A stretch of DNA of 64,000 bases, from assembly GCA_946965045.2 (NCBI GenBank), contig OX337236.1, forward strand, positions 1,488,001 to 1,552,000, written 5' to 3'. The notes beneath the pieces are model-generated. The model was not told the origin of the DNA. It was given only the letters and a program-made list of their open reading frames with translations, and made no database searches. The stretch is from Epithemia pelagica (Eukaryota; Bacillariophyta; Bacillariophyceae; Surirellales; Surirellaceae). Within the stretch, counting starts at the first letter, position 1, and the number at the start of each line of letters is the position of its first letter. Positions 38,349-48,041 of this stretch are shown here, in pieces. A program made the position numbers and the translations under genes.

Positions 38349-39438
38349 GGTTGGCTACAACTGAAGTGGTTTGGCTGATTTCCTTTGGTTCTTCGATTTG
38401 TGGTTGGCTGGCACACTACCGAAGGTAAATGTTCTTTGGTCTGCCGCCATGTGAACGCAAGGTGTCAATCGAAAGTGCGGAAGATACTTTTTTATGAGGT
38501 CTGGCAGTCGCAGGAAATCGAACATGACACTAAAACGCGACTAAGTAGGAATGGACAATGGTACAAAGGAAAATGAAACAGCTACTCTTCCAACATTATT
38601 TGTGCTTGTCGATGCACTCAGGAAGGAAATGAACTCGTCATAACAAAAGAACTCATTTACCTTTAACTCTCCATCGGAGTTTTGCTTCTAGCTAGAGCAA
38701 AACGAAATAGGAGTACTCCTACCTACTCCTAGTTCCTCCAGCTACGAGTAAATTTAAAACCATTTTGAAAGACGTTGGACATCCAAGAGCCCCTTCCATT
38801 CCCATTCCGATCTGCCTCTCATTCATAGAATGATCAAAGGTTTGGAGTATCCGCTCGTTCTCAGGATATCCCCATTCGATTTTCGATCTTTCCGGTGTTT
38901 CGTGGCTTCCAGTTGTGCCGTCCAGCGTTGCCGGTTGTGCGCTCACTTTTTCGCGGGGGGAGGTTGGAATGTGGCTGGGTTGGCGAGTTCCCCCAAAATT
39001 TTCTCGAATACTTAGCAAAGCCACCAAATCTGGGTTTGACTCGCGTGCTTGCTCGATCTTGTTTGTGCAAGAATCCAGCGTCCCGGGGTTTTCCGGTGAT
39101 TTTGGTCATCCCTTACAAGACTTCCGATGGACCGCTGGGTTGTTCTGAACTACTCAAATCCCCACTTTTGAAAATATTCGTCCGGCAAATGGTACATCAA
39201 TGCCGGCGTTGGCTTCTAAATCCCATTACATATTAGAAATTCAGAAGAGGACCGTTGTTTCGAGTTTGTGAAGGCGGATGGGGAGTCGTTGAGGGTGCGG
39301 AACGAGTGCACAAACTGTTTTCGCATCTCCTCTTGTGCTAAGTACGACCTAAGAGGAGAGACCCAAGTGGAGCATCAAGACCCAATTAATCGAATTTCAA
39401 GGGCAGCGGAAGCCGGAAGGGCAGCTCATCCTTGCATC
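38349..39438. other. Long intergenic region, no supported gene
   Basis: About 1.09 kb between the divergent cold-shock gene and the 39439 gene. Frames at 38861-39236 on both strands are contradictory and featureless. A cluster of TACTCCTA/AGGAGTA motifs lies at about 38710-38735. It may hold both promoters or an unrecognised upstream exon of the 39439 gene. Confidence 0.45.
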
Positions 39439-41610
39439 ATGGTCACCTCAACCCCCTACATAAAGCCTCCAAGCCCACCACCTCCTCCTGGACAGCCACC
39501 TGTATCTCCCCGAGTGCTTCCTGAAGAGAGACCCGAACAAGGCATGGTGTCGGCAAGAGCAAGAGAAATCTTGGAGAGCATGAGACAACAGCGCGAGTCG
39601 TTCTTGGCGTCACTGAAACCATCGGAAGCAGAAGCAGCTGCACGGCGGTCCTACCAAAACAAAACAGCGTCATCCAAATCATCGCCTACCAACGCTCCTT
39701 CCAAACCTCCACTGTTTACATCCAAAGACGCTCAAGCCTTGACCAAACGATTGAACGACTCCATCAATCAACGTAAAGAACGCCTTGCTCGCTTCTCCAA
39801 TGACAATCAGCAGCAGCAACGATCACCATCGGAGCCATCCTCTCGAAAGATAATGACGCAGTCTCCTCGTAGTTTGGCGACAGCCTCTACTGCAGCCGAA
39901 AGTTGTTCCATTTATTCGTCGCCCACAAATAGTTCGGGCTATGACAGTGATGGGTCACCGGCACAATTTGCACAAATCGAGCTTCCTCTGGCGAGACATC
40001 CAAATTTAGAGGGGATCCTTGAAAACTCGATTGAAACCGAATCGGAGACGGGGAGTGAAAACAGTCCCCTTGTCAAAAAGACGACATCCTGCGACACGAG
40101 CCTCCTTTCGGAAGCCGTGGACAAAGATGAGCGCAGTGTAGACTGGGACGAAGACTTTGACTCCAGTAGGATTGAGGGCGACCGACTAATTGGTCTCCAT
40201 GGCGAGGATGACAGTGACGATTCCACTGAAGAAAACGAAGTCCAGGTTCACATTGCATTGAGTGACAGCGATGGAGAAACGGAATCCAGTAAGCCTGTCG
40301 GTGCGCCCATGATGACCTTATTTGGATACACGGCCTTTGACGAGAGTGTCACCCGGCCGCCCCTCTTGGTGCACTGTAGTTCCCATTCCTCCTCGCACCT
40401 CGACAGTGGGGTGGGCTCGGATGAAAGCCTTCGTCACCGGGTGAGCCGTTCCAATAGTGTCGTCAGCGGCCTCAGCACCTTTAGTGGACCAGCGATGGGA
40501 CCCCTTGGTCATACCGTGGAACAACGGAAAAAGGCCCTGCTCCGAACTCTCAGTACCACTGTAGCAGAGCTGGAAAAGATGAAAGTCGATATTCCATCCG
40601 AACTCTCGTCGGTTGCGTCGCAAAGTTCCACGTCGTCGGCCAACGATGATAATGTTCGTCCCTTGAGAAGGGTTCAAACCACTGGATCGTCCAGCTACAC
40701 TAGCGCGGGTATTAGTTCGGTAAGTTCGTACTCTTTGACAACCAATGGTTCCGACACTTCTGGTTGGGTCAGTCATGACGAGAATTCAAGAAGTTCCTCG
40801 TTCGTTAAGAAGACACAACCGCCAAAAGAAAGTGAGACATCCAAGATAGAACGAAAAGGAAACAGGTCGTCAGACCCCGCTCCTTCACCTCTCTCGTCCA
40901 CCAGTGCGGACAACCCGCTTGGAGATATGAAAGATGATGCATCCGACGCGGAACCAAAGTTACTGTGTAGCCCACCAACACCTCAAAGAAAAGAGCAAAA
41001 ACCAAGAAAGGTAAGCCCAAACAACACCTCCCAGAAAAAGAAGGCTTCTGCAAAGCTCCGTACTCCGTCAAGGAAGAGTCTAGGTCCGGTCGGAAAGAAG
41101 TCATCAAGACCAGGACCCAGAGAACTGGCTGCTATTTGTTTCCCTCGAGGCAATCTTTGGAACATTAGCAAGTCATCAGGTCTTTCGTTTCGAGGACCAA
41201 TCCGCGTGAATCGAAAAAGCGTGTATCGGTCACCGGATTTCATCCGCTTTTCCTCGGAATATCGCTGTGGGGCACGGGGAGGCCTCATGGATCTAGCATC
41301 CCATTCCGGAATGCCAAAAACACAGATTTCGCCACTACGAAAAATTCAAACGACAAGAGTTAATGGTCGTCAAAGATGGAAACTCAAGGCACGAGGGGGT
41401 CATTATCATGTGGCAGTTTGGACCAACATGACGAGAAATATGTTAAGCCCTGCCTCCATTTTCCGTGACTTGAAGCCCCAACACCATGAACCTGTGTCAT
41501 CGAGAGAGGAAGAAATGGTAAGAATACGAGCGAGAAATGCAAGATTGAAAGTTGGGGCTTTGGGAAGCTTCCACTTCATTGCTAATGAGACGCGAAAGGA
41601 GTGTATATGA
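39439..41610 (+). CDS. Serine/proline-rich protein of unknown function
   Basis: 723 residues from ATG 39439 (MVTSTPYIKPPSPPPPPG); the frame is open 57 codons further upstream without an ATG, so an upstream exon is possible. Long Ser-rich disordered regions have many SP/TP sites. A helical stretch lies at about 355-385 (EQRKKALLRTLSTTVAELEK). The C-terminal 170 residues look folded and basic (RELAAICFPRGNLWNIS, SLSFRGPIRVNRKSVYRS, RQRWKLKARGGHYHVAVWTN). The C-terminal block could be a DNA- or RNA-binding domain, but I do not recognise it. No signal peptide or transmembrane segment. Confidence 0.68.
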   Translation: MVTSTPYIKPPSPPPPPGQPPVSPRVLPEERPEQGMVSARAREILESMRQQRESFLASLKPSEAEAAARRSYQNKTASSKSSPTNAPSKPPLFTSKDAQALTKRLNDSINQRKERLARFSNDNQQQQRSPSEPSSRKIMTQSPRSLATASTAAESCSIYSSPTNSSGYDSDGSPAQFAQIELPLARHPNLEGILENSIETESETGSENSPLVKKTTSCDTSLLSEAVDKDERSVDWDEDFDSSRIEGDRLIGLHGEDDSDDSTEENEVQVHIALSDSDGETESSKPVGAPMMTLFGYTAFDESVTRPPLLVHCSSHSSSHLDSGVGSDESLRHRVSRSNSVVSGLSTFSGPAMGPLGHTVEQRKKALLRTLSTTVAELEKMKVDIPSELSSVASQSSTSSANDDNVRPLRRVQTTGSSSYTSAGISSVSSYSLTTNGSDTSGWVSHDENSRSSSFVKKTQPPKESETSKIERKGNRSSDPAPSPLSSTSADNPLGDMKDDASDAEPKLLCSPPTPQRKEQKPRKVSPNNTSQKKKASAKLRTPSRKSLGPVGKKSSRPGPRELAAICFPRGNLWNISKSSGLSFRGPIRVNRKSVYRSPDFIRFSSEYRCGARGGLMDLASHSGMPKTQISPLRKIQTTRVNGRQRWKLKARGGHYHVAVWTNMTRNMLSPASIFRDLKPQHHEPVSSREEEMVRIRARNARLKVGALGSFHFIANETRKECI

Positions 41611-42138
41611 TATAGAATTAAATCTATCCATTCCCTTTTGACTCAAGAGGTAAGACACTAACGATATGGAAACCAGGGTGTCGGGGATGGTTCCCATGTT
41701 AACGTCTTTTACCTTGCTACTACGTTCAACAAGCTCTAGAGCTGAGATTTCTAATGGACTTTGTTGTTGCATCTACCTAATCATTTAGATTTATATCTCT
41801 ATGATTTGCATGTTGCCCATTGCCCACTCGTGGTTTTCCAAGAAGCTCCGAAACGAGGACATCGGTAGATTGTGGAAACACAGATAGCGGGAACAGAAGC
41901 AGTAGTCTGTAGGCAATGTGGGGATGTCTGTCCTTCTGTCATATCGTTACTGTCCGCTACACTGTACATGAGATTTTCCTGTAAAAGCAAAACAACGAGC
42001 AACAAGCAATTACAAAACCTGAGCTCAGGTTTTGTCGGAGCAAAAGTTGAAACGACAGAAAACCCGGATTTGACATCATATTTCCCGTGACGTGTCACGC
42101 TCCAGGTTTGGTTTTGTCAATGCTAAAGGATCAGCCTC
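41611..42138. other. Intergenic with a 24-bp perfect palindrome
   Basis: About 530 bp between a gene end and repeat copy 2. It contains ACAAAACCTGAG and its exact reverse complement head to head at 42012-42035. No gene. Confidence 0.6.
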
Positions 42139-42732
42139 AAATACAATATGAGTGCCAATCGAGAGATATAAGGGCTTCTGCTTTTATCGTATACCAATAT
42201 GCTATTATCAATACCACATGCATCCTGGTCAGCAGAACGAACGAAGAAAAACAAAATTCATAATATATGCTTTCCTAGTCAATTTATAATTCCTTGTTAC
42301 TGTAAGATGATAATATGAATTTAACTCTGCCGTTGTAGCGATTCATGCCCGTTATCGAACACAGCAATTCTCTCTAACGTCTTGCTACCTGTTCCTACGA
42401 GCTTTCAAACAAAAAGTCTTGTTTCAGTCATTCCAGAACGGTTGGGCGTCTTACATTACTACTAGAGATTCGTCAAGGGTAAGTCCCCACTCACATTTTA
42501 CGCGGTTGGAGGTGCACCTCCAAATCATACCATGACTGACCATTAAAATATTCATTGCTATATCATTGCCATATATATTTAACCGTTTCATCAACCGCCA
42601 TGTTTGCTCAATTGTACTTTTTCCTCTAGTGTCCGTCCGTTTTCGGAACAGCTGGTCTTTCTGGAAATTCCCACCCCAGACCCCAAGCCTTCCGGCCCAC
42701 CCGTCCCGTTCATACTGAACTCAGACGAACAA
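42139..42732. repeat. 594-bp long direct repeat, copy 2 (partner at 408-1001)
   Basis: Same orientation and length as copy 1, with five substitutions by eye. It ends 133 bp before the start codon of the Uma2-like gene and so contributes its upstream region. It carries the same TATA-like tract (about 42572), palindrome (42506-42523), donor-like GTAAGT (42479) and acceptor-like CTCTAG, plus the proline-rich frame that continues differently after the repeat ends. Confidence 0.9.
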
Positions 42733-42865
42733 GCAGCAACAACAGCGACGAAAACAGCAACATCAGCTTTGGGTCAAGGGAGCTCTACAAGCCACTAACT
42801 CGCACCAGGCTGCTATTTACAGCTTCTTCTATAGAGAAGCTACTGTTGAGATTTGTGCCTGAGGA

Positions 42866-43822
42866 ATGGAGGAAGAAAAGAAGGAATCGTTGAGGCTGGA
42901 CGAGGAGAAGGAGACTCATCCAATCGCGAGTTTGGTGGGGAGGGAGTTCCCTGTAGATGGCGATAGTGACGGCCACGACGACCCAGATTTACACGGATTG
43001 CCAAGTGAGTTACGTGGGTTACGAGACAAAACGTTTGAATTTGAAGACGAGCTTCACTCTCTAGTGGTCAGTCGGGGATTTGGGGATTTGGATGTTATTT
43101 TGGATCCAAACACAAAGAAGGCTCGATTCCGGGTGACGAGCGGAGCACACGACGAGGTCACTGGGGTATACACGAACGCCTTCAACGAAGACTGGCGTGG
43201 CATTGCGGTAGCACGTGATGGAACTTGCAATATTTTCATCCAGCCTTTGCCTGGCCGTGCCATCACGCGATGCAAGCCTGATATAGCTTTCTGGGGACCG
43301 GCGAAATGCGAGACCATCGTTCGAGCTGGACGTCCTAGAACGACAGTGAAGCACCTGGAAGTGCCACCGAAAATTCATTCAGTGACGCGGGAGCAAATTG
43401 AAAAGGTCAACCCTGATGTGATTTTTCAATTTAGCTGGGGAAACGGAGAAGGTTATGAAGTGAAAGCGATCGATGAAATGATGAATCGAGCTCTTGTGAC
43501 TTATTCACACTGTCAGCCGAGCAACGAGGCTCCAACTTTGGGATTTCTTGTCAAAATTCGCACAGCGAATAAGCGAAACGCTATTGGACAGAAAATCATT
43601 CGTTGCATTGATGTCTATCGGCTACCTCATGGCACGACATTTGAGGATGCCAAGGCAAGCCAGAACGGAGCTAGTCACCATGGATTCTTCCCAGGACAGC
43701 CAGATGTCGTTGTGGAGATTACTCCGCAGGATCTCAGGATTACTCACAATGCTACTATGACTCTTCACCCCCAGCCATTCCGAATTTCTGCAGCTGAAAT
43801 TTATGACATGTTGCAAACTTGA
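42866..43822 (+). CDS. Uma2-like (PD-(D/E)XK-fold) family protein, tentative
   Basis: 318 residues. The N-terminal 70 residues are acidic and disordered. The folded part has TRCKPDIAFWGPAKCE (about 131-146) and later VNPDVIFQFSWGNGEGYEVKAIDEMMN (about 181-207). This order recalls Uma2-type putative nucleases, where PD is followed by an E-x-K-like strand; diatoms carry many such proteins. The canonical catalytic Glu of the second motif is not clear (QFSW instead), so activity is doubtful. It is complete, one exon, with a stop codon just before the ATG. Confidence 0.6.
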   Translation: MEEEKKESLRLDEEKETHPIASLVGREFPVDGDSDGHDDPDLHGLPSELRGLRDKTFEFEDELHSLVVSRGFGDLDVILDPNTKKARFRVTSGAHDEVTGVYTNAFNEDWRGIAVARDGTCNIFIQPLPGRAITRCKPDIAFWGPAKCETIVRAGRPRTTVKHLEVPPKIHSVTREQIEKVNPDVIFQFSWGNGEGYEVKAIDEMMNRALVTYSHCQPSNEAPTLGFLVKIRTANKRNAIGQKIIRCIDVYRLPHGTTFEDAKASQNGASHHGFFPGQPDVVVEITPQDLRITHNATMTLHPQPFRISAAEIYDMLQT

Positions 43823-44172
43823 CATGGTAGGTTTGCCCTCGGCTAATTGTTCGGTACGAGAGGATACTTAGGGGATACGGGCTGTGCGCACCCCGATAGT
43901 CGAAACACAGATGGCAGTCGGCTTGTTGGGGGGCAGTCTGTCCTTTGTCGTTGGTTGGAGAACGAATCTGTTGGTCGGTTATCGGTTGGATTATTTCGCA
44001 GGATCGCCTGGCGAACTTCCCCCAGTTCCCCCACCAAACATGACTCAGACATGACGCTCCATCGTCTCCCCCATCATAACGTGAATCGATCCCATATATT
44101 TTTACTCAGCGTATTAGACATGCCACTCGGTAGTACCTTTCGTCCGCTGAACGAAGTCGTGGAGCGTCGCCA
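43823..44172. other. Intergenic, no supported gene
   Basis: 350 bp with small contradictory frames (43847-44209 plus, 43843-44052 minus) lacking any recognisable feature. Confidence 0.5.
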
Positions 44173-45897
44173 ATGGAATCATGCGGACCAGCTTATAAAC
44201 AAGGTTTGATAAATCTGGACTGTCACATGCTCGACGGGCGTGGACGAGGCACTGCCCTCCACACGCAGAGTTGGGAATCGGGGAAATGCGAGCCACGACA
44301 GCTTGCGATCCCACAAAACTGGTCCTCGCGGAGCTATTACAAACCCGTTAATCTCGCGCACCTTCGTCCAAGACTGCTCACAAAGTGTGATTGCGATTCT
44401 TGGGTAGTAGAGGGTATTGCGCGGATAGTGGGGGCGTACCGTGATCGTGTGGCGACTCTATCTACTCAAACACATAACGAAGACCAACGAGTGAACAGAA
44501 ACGTGTGCTCGAAGCGCCGAGGACAGCGATACTCACTCCTTTGTTGGAAACCGGACCACCACCGACAACGAACTTCGAACCGAAACTCGTTCTTGTGGTC
44601 CATTTCCCTCCTCTTCATCAGTTGGTCCATAGAAAGCATGTCGCAGCCCCGATTGCATCTGGCGTCGTCGCAGGAGAAAAGCAACAACGAAAACTCTTGC
44701 AACATTGTTCATCACCCATGGAAAGTTGAAAAGGCAATGACAGGAGCATCTCCATCGGCCGGTCGAGGCGGCGGATGCGGCAGCAGCAGTGGCAACGCCT
44801 CTCACAACATTGATCGATTTTTGACACGATCCAAGCGAAGGAAGCATCCATCATGGGGGTCGGATTCGTCCACTATTTTCACAGAATCCACTGGACAGTC
44901 CTCCCAATCCTCGTTGAAATCGGTTCCAACCTCACCCATTCCAGTTCGAAAGGCAGGTGAAGGGCCTTTTTCCTCGTCACCAGGCCCGGTCTCGTTGGTG
45001 TCTCCATCCCATGGGGAGAGTGGCCTGGAACACCGTGACCAAAGAGGAACCATTGGCTCTGTGGAAATTGTGCTTCGTCGTCAACACCAACCGTCTCCGA
45101 AATCGTATCCCATTGACGTGGATTCTCTGGAAGAATGTCATGATCCACCCAAACGGCCCGGACCAGATCGAGGCTTGGTACGATGGGAAACCACCGATAC
45201 TATCTCCCACAGACCGCCAAGGAGCCCGCGAAGACCTACTACGCCACCCCGTAGTCGATCACCGATACGGACGCGGAGAGTTGCTCTTCCGCCACCTCCG
45301 CCGCCGCATCAGCCCCATTTCCTGCGAAAGGTTCATCCACCCAAGCCGCCGGTTCCCTCGGTACAAACGGGTCCCATTGATGTTGACTCCTTAGAGACCT
45401 ACAAAGAAGATGCCAGTGTGGACTCACTGGCCATGATGAATATTATCGAAGAGTCTGACAACTCAGAGGACCTCTCGGTGGAATGGACCTCATCCAAGCC
45501 TCCTGTTGCCACACGGCAACGAACCAATAGCAGTTCACTCGATACCTCCCTCAGTCCCGATGACATTTCGATACAGTCGGCTAGCAGTGCATTTGATGAT
45601 GAAGACTATGATGGGGACGATGAAGAGCACGCTCCATTGGATTCACTTATGAAACTGGAAAAGTTGGATTTGTTAGCCGAAAGCGACAGCGAAGAAGATT
45701 ATTCAGAGATTCGGAGACAGTTCCACCGGTTTCCGATACTGGATGAAGGGGAAGCACAGCGAGTCCTCTGTGGGTACGTCCGGGGCTTTGAACCACCAGT
45801 CGAGACGGTCGACGTTTTTCCAACCGTTGAAGTTACTCCTCGAAGGAAACCACGAAAAATTCCACCATCACCACGAGATCCAGCCTTTGAAATATAG
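44173..45897 (+). CDS. Serine/proline-rich disordered protein of unknown function
   Basis: The longest frame gives 574 residues. The first 155 residues read like non-coding sequence (Cys/Arg-rich, no bias), so ATG 44638 (MSQPRLHLASS, 419 residues) may be the true start. The rest has SP-rich disorder, a Pro-rich tract (about 375-405) and a motif P-IDVDSLE that occurs twice (about 315 and 407), with a related APLDSLMKLEKLDLL later. The C-terminus is acidic and then basic (PRRKPRKIPPSPRDPAFEI). No domain recognised. The repeated IDVDSLE could be a short interaction motif (inference). Confidence 0.55.
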   Translation: MESCGPAYKQGLINLDCHMLDGRGRGTALHTQSWESGKCEPRQLAIPQNWSSRSYYKPVNLAHLRPRLLTKCDCDSWVVEGIARIVGAYRDRVATLSTQTHNEDQRVNRNVCSKRRGQRYSLLCWKPDHHRQRTSNRNSFLWSISLLFISWSIESMSQPRLHLASSQEKSNNENSCNIVHHPWKVEKAMTGASPSAGRGGGCGSSSGNASHNIDRFLTRSKRRKHPSWGSDSSTIFTESTGQSSQSSLKSVPTSPIPVRKAGEGPFSSSPGPVSLVSPSHGESGLEHRDQRGTIGSVEIVLRRQHQPSPKSYPIDVDSLEECHDPPKRPGPDRGLVRWETTDTISHRPPRSPRRPTTPPRSRSPIRTRRVALPPPPPPHQPHFLRKVHPPKPPVPSVQTGPIDVDSLETYKEDASVDSLAMMNIIEESDNSEDLSVEWTSSKPPVATRQRTNSSSLDTSLSPDDISIQSASSAFDDEDYDGDDEEHAPLDSLMKLEKLDLLAESDSEEDYSEIRRQFHRFPILDEGEAQRVLCGYVRGFEPPVETVDVFPTVEVTPRRKPRKIPPSPRDPAFEI

Positions 45898-46267
45898 TTT
45901 GACAAGAATCTGTTGCAGTCCGCTTTTTTATATTTTCGGAAGCATTTGGGATTTATTGCAACCTTCTCGTCAACCAAATACCAAAGAGAAATGTGAGTCT
46001 GGTGTAGCTTATTGAACACAAGAATTTGTAGCTATAATGCCAAGCTTTGTATTTAATCTCAAAAGTAAAGTCAACCATATGATACCTGTTGGCGGAGATT
46101 TGAAAGTAAATCATAGAATCCCATTGTAGGAATAGTCTGGCACTGATGCCCAAAACAGTTGTTGACAAGCCCACGAAACCTGTTTTGGACGACATTTGGA
46201 ATCCAAAGCATAGAGTTTCCTACACAAGCGAAGGGGGGAAAAGTCAGGCAAAACCAACCAAAGTTTG
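45898..46267. other. Intergenic between convergent genes, nothing seen
   Basis: 370 bp of 3'-3' spacer with minor frames only. Confidence 0.5.
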
Positions 46268-47779
46268 TTACGAGTGATTGTATGGAGCATGACGATGAAA
46301 ACCCCTTTGGGATGGTCCCTGATGATTGGACAAGCCTTGCTGCTGTTCTTGTTCCATCCAAGCAATCAGCTCGTGGCGTGGATTGGGGACCAGTTCCAAC
46401 AGTCGTTCCCCATGATCATCCACTTGTCCCATATCGACAAAGGCATACGAGATTCGACCGGCATTACCGCTGCTAGTGCTGCTGCCCAACCATTCTCGAA
46501 CTCGAGGATTTCGTTCTTGCGCATCGCGAAACAAATCATTGGACAAACAATACGCTCCGAGCAGTTGCCGCGAGGATTGCTCCTGTTGTTGTTGTTGTTG
46601 TCGCTCCCACTCTCGTACTCCAATGGTCAAAACGTAGGCATCGTCATCGTCTGTGGGTGGAGACAAGACCAATTTGCCTTGTTGTTTCAAGTGATGCAAG
46701 ACATCCCATTGCTCGGTTTCCATGAGGGCATTGCCGGAACTGCCATCGCGTGGTTTGGCTTTCATATAGGATGCCGGCAAGACGACCAAGACTCGAACAC
46801 GACTATTGCCAAAATAGTGGCAGGCCATGTGAATGCCCTGAACATTGGGGTCCAATCGGTTGCTTCGACCAGGATGATGATGATGATGATCACTCAAGGC
46901 GTCGGCATACGCATAGGCGACATTGGCTCCATCAATGACCACCAACGGTCCCATGGGACCCTTGGTTACGCCTTCCATACGTTCCGTTGGAGGTGGGGCT
47001 CCAATCTCTATATGATGCGAATGAGGGGGACGAGACTTTGTCGATGAAGAATGGGTAATGTTGGATGGTGGCGCCGAATGAGAGTGTGGAGGAGGCCCCT
47101 CTTGTCCTCCACTCATTACAAAATGCGTTGGGTGATGATGTTGATGATGAGACAACCTATAATGATTCGGTTGATTGTGAGTATTGTAATGGTGTTGTGG
47201 TGAATGAAGTGTAGTGTGGGAGGCAGGAAGCTGTTGTGTGGCATAGTGTGATGGTTGTTGATCCGAACCATGGTTCCAAGACTGGTAATGAAGAGGACCA
47301 CCTTTTTGACCCACACCCGAATCGCTCTCTCCGTCGCTGGTATCCATCATCATCATGTCAACACTATCATTATCTTGGTCCTCCTTTGGAACGGCCTTGT
47401 CCCGAGTGCCAATCCCCGTACTACGTGTCGAGGTGGAACCAATCTCGACTCGGTACGAATTGTGGTAGACAGGATGACGTGTTCTTGGTGGCTGATGACG
47501 AGAAGAAGAAGAAAGACCTGCAGCAGCCATTGCCAACGATGAAACACCTCTTGGAGAACCGGACGAATTCGTAGAATGTCTTGCTGCTGCTGGAATACTC
47601 GGTTGGGTCGTCATGGTAGGTCTCTGCCGCTGGGAAGGATGCTGTGGCTGGCGCGAGTGATCATCCCCTGGATACTGTCCTAGTGTTTCCATGGCTTCCG
47701 ACTCATCGTGTTCCCATTCCTCAATTTCATGGTCGTCGACCAAAGGCTTTCCTTCGGTCACCAAGCGGGGACGTACCAT
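46268..47779 (-). CDS. NYN/PIN-like ribonuclease domain protein (Zc3h12a/Regnase-type)
   Basis: 503 residues. The first 270 are disordered and rich in His, Gln, Ser and Pro, with His-rich runs around 190-260. The NYN domain begins at about 276: GPLVVIDGANVAYAYAD (first catalytic Asp), then GIHMACHYFGNSRVRVLVVLPASYMK, then DDDDAYVLTIG, and LSNDLFRDA (third acidic cluster, about 412-419). This arrangement fits the metal-dependent single-stranded RNases of the Zc3h12a type. No CCCH zinc finger is visible. It likely cleaves or decays RNA; the target is unknown. The start is 262 bp from the divergent M3 peptidase gene. Confidence 0.83.
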   Translation of the reverse strand: MVRPRLVTEGKPLVDDHEIEEWEHDESEAMETLGQYPGDDHSRQPQHPSQRQRPTMTTQPSIPAAARHSTNSSGSPRGVSSLAMAAAGLSSSSRHQPPRTRHPVYHNSYRVEIGSTSTRSTGIGTRDKAVPKEDQDNDSVDMMMMDTSDGESDSGVGQKGGPLHYQSWNHGSDQQPSHYATQQLPASHTTLHSPQHHYNTHNQPNHYRLSHHQHHHPTHFVMSGGQEGPPPHSHSAPPSNITHSSSTKSRPPHSHHIEIGAPPPTERMEGVTKGPMGPLVVIDGANVAYAYADALSDHHHHHPGRSNRLDPNVQGIHMACHYFGNSRVRVLVVLPASYMKAKPRDGSSGNALMETEQWDVLHHLKQQGKLVLSPPTDDDDAYVLTIGVREWERQQQQQQEQSSRQLLGAYCLSNDLFRDAQERNPRVREWLGSSTSSGNAGRISYAFVDMGQVDDHGERLLELVPNPRHELIAWMEQEQQQGLSNHQGPSQRGFHRHAPYNHS

Positions 47780-48041
47780 TGTCCTCCACGCAAGAAAGAG
47801 ACAACTACCGAAAAACTTCCACTCGGAGAGGACGCGCGCGCTTCTAGTCGCGCAACGGATGGCTCACGATCGCGTTTCGATCGCTGCTTTCTGACATTTG
47901 GTTTCCACTCCCAAGCGATGTGACCACGCCAAAACAGCGCAGAAAATCTTCAAGATTTCTAATGTTCTGACCATGACTTGGAGGCGGTCGTCCATCCATA
48001 CAAAGGAACAAACATCCACGAGAAGTGGCTGCTAAAAAGAC

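Noticed and set aside
38861-39236. Frames on both strands before the 39439 gene
   Set aside because: Mutually contradictory and featureless, though an upstream non-coding exon is possible.
43847-44209. 120-codon plus-strand frame
   Set aside because: No recognisable content, contradictory minus-strand frames, and it ends within the next gene's 5' region.
47116-47316. His/Asn-rich shadow frames opposite the NYN gene
   Set aside because: They are antisense translations of the CAT/ATG-rich low-complexity N-terminal region of the NYN protein.
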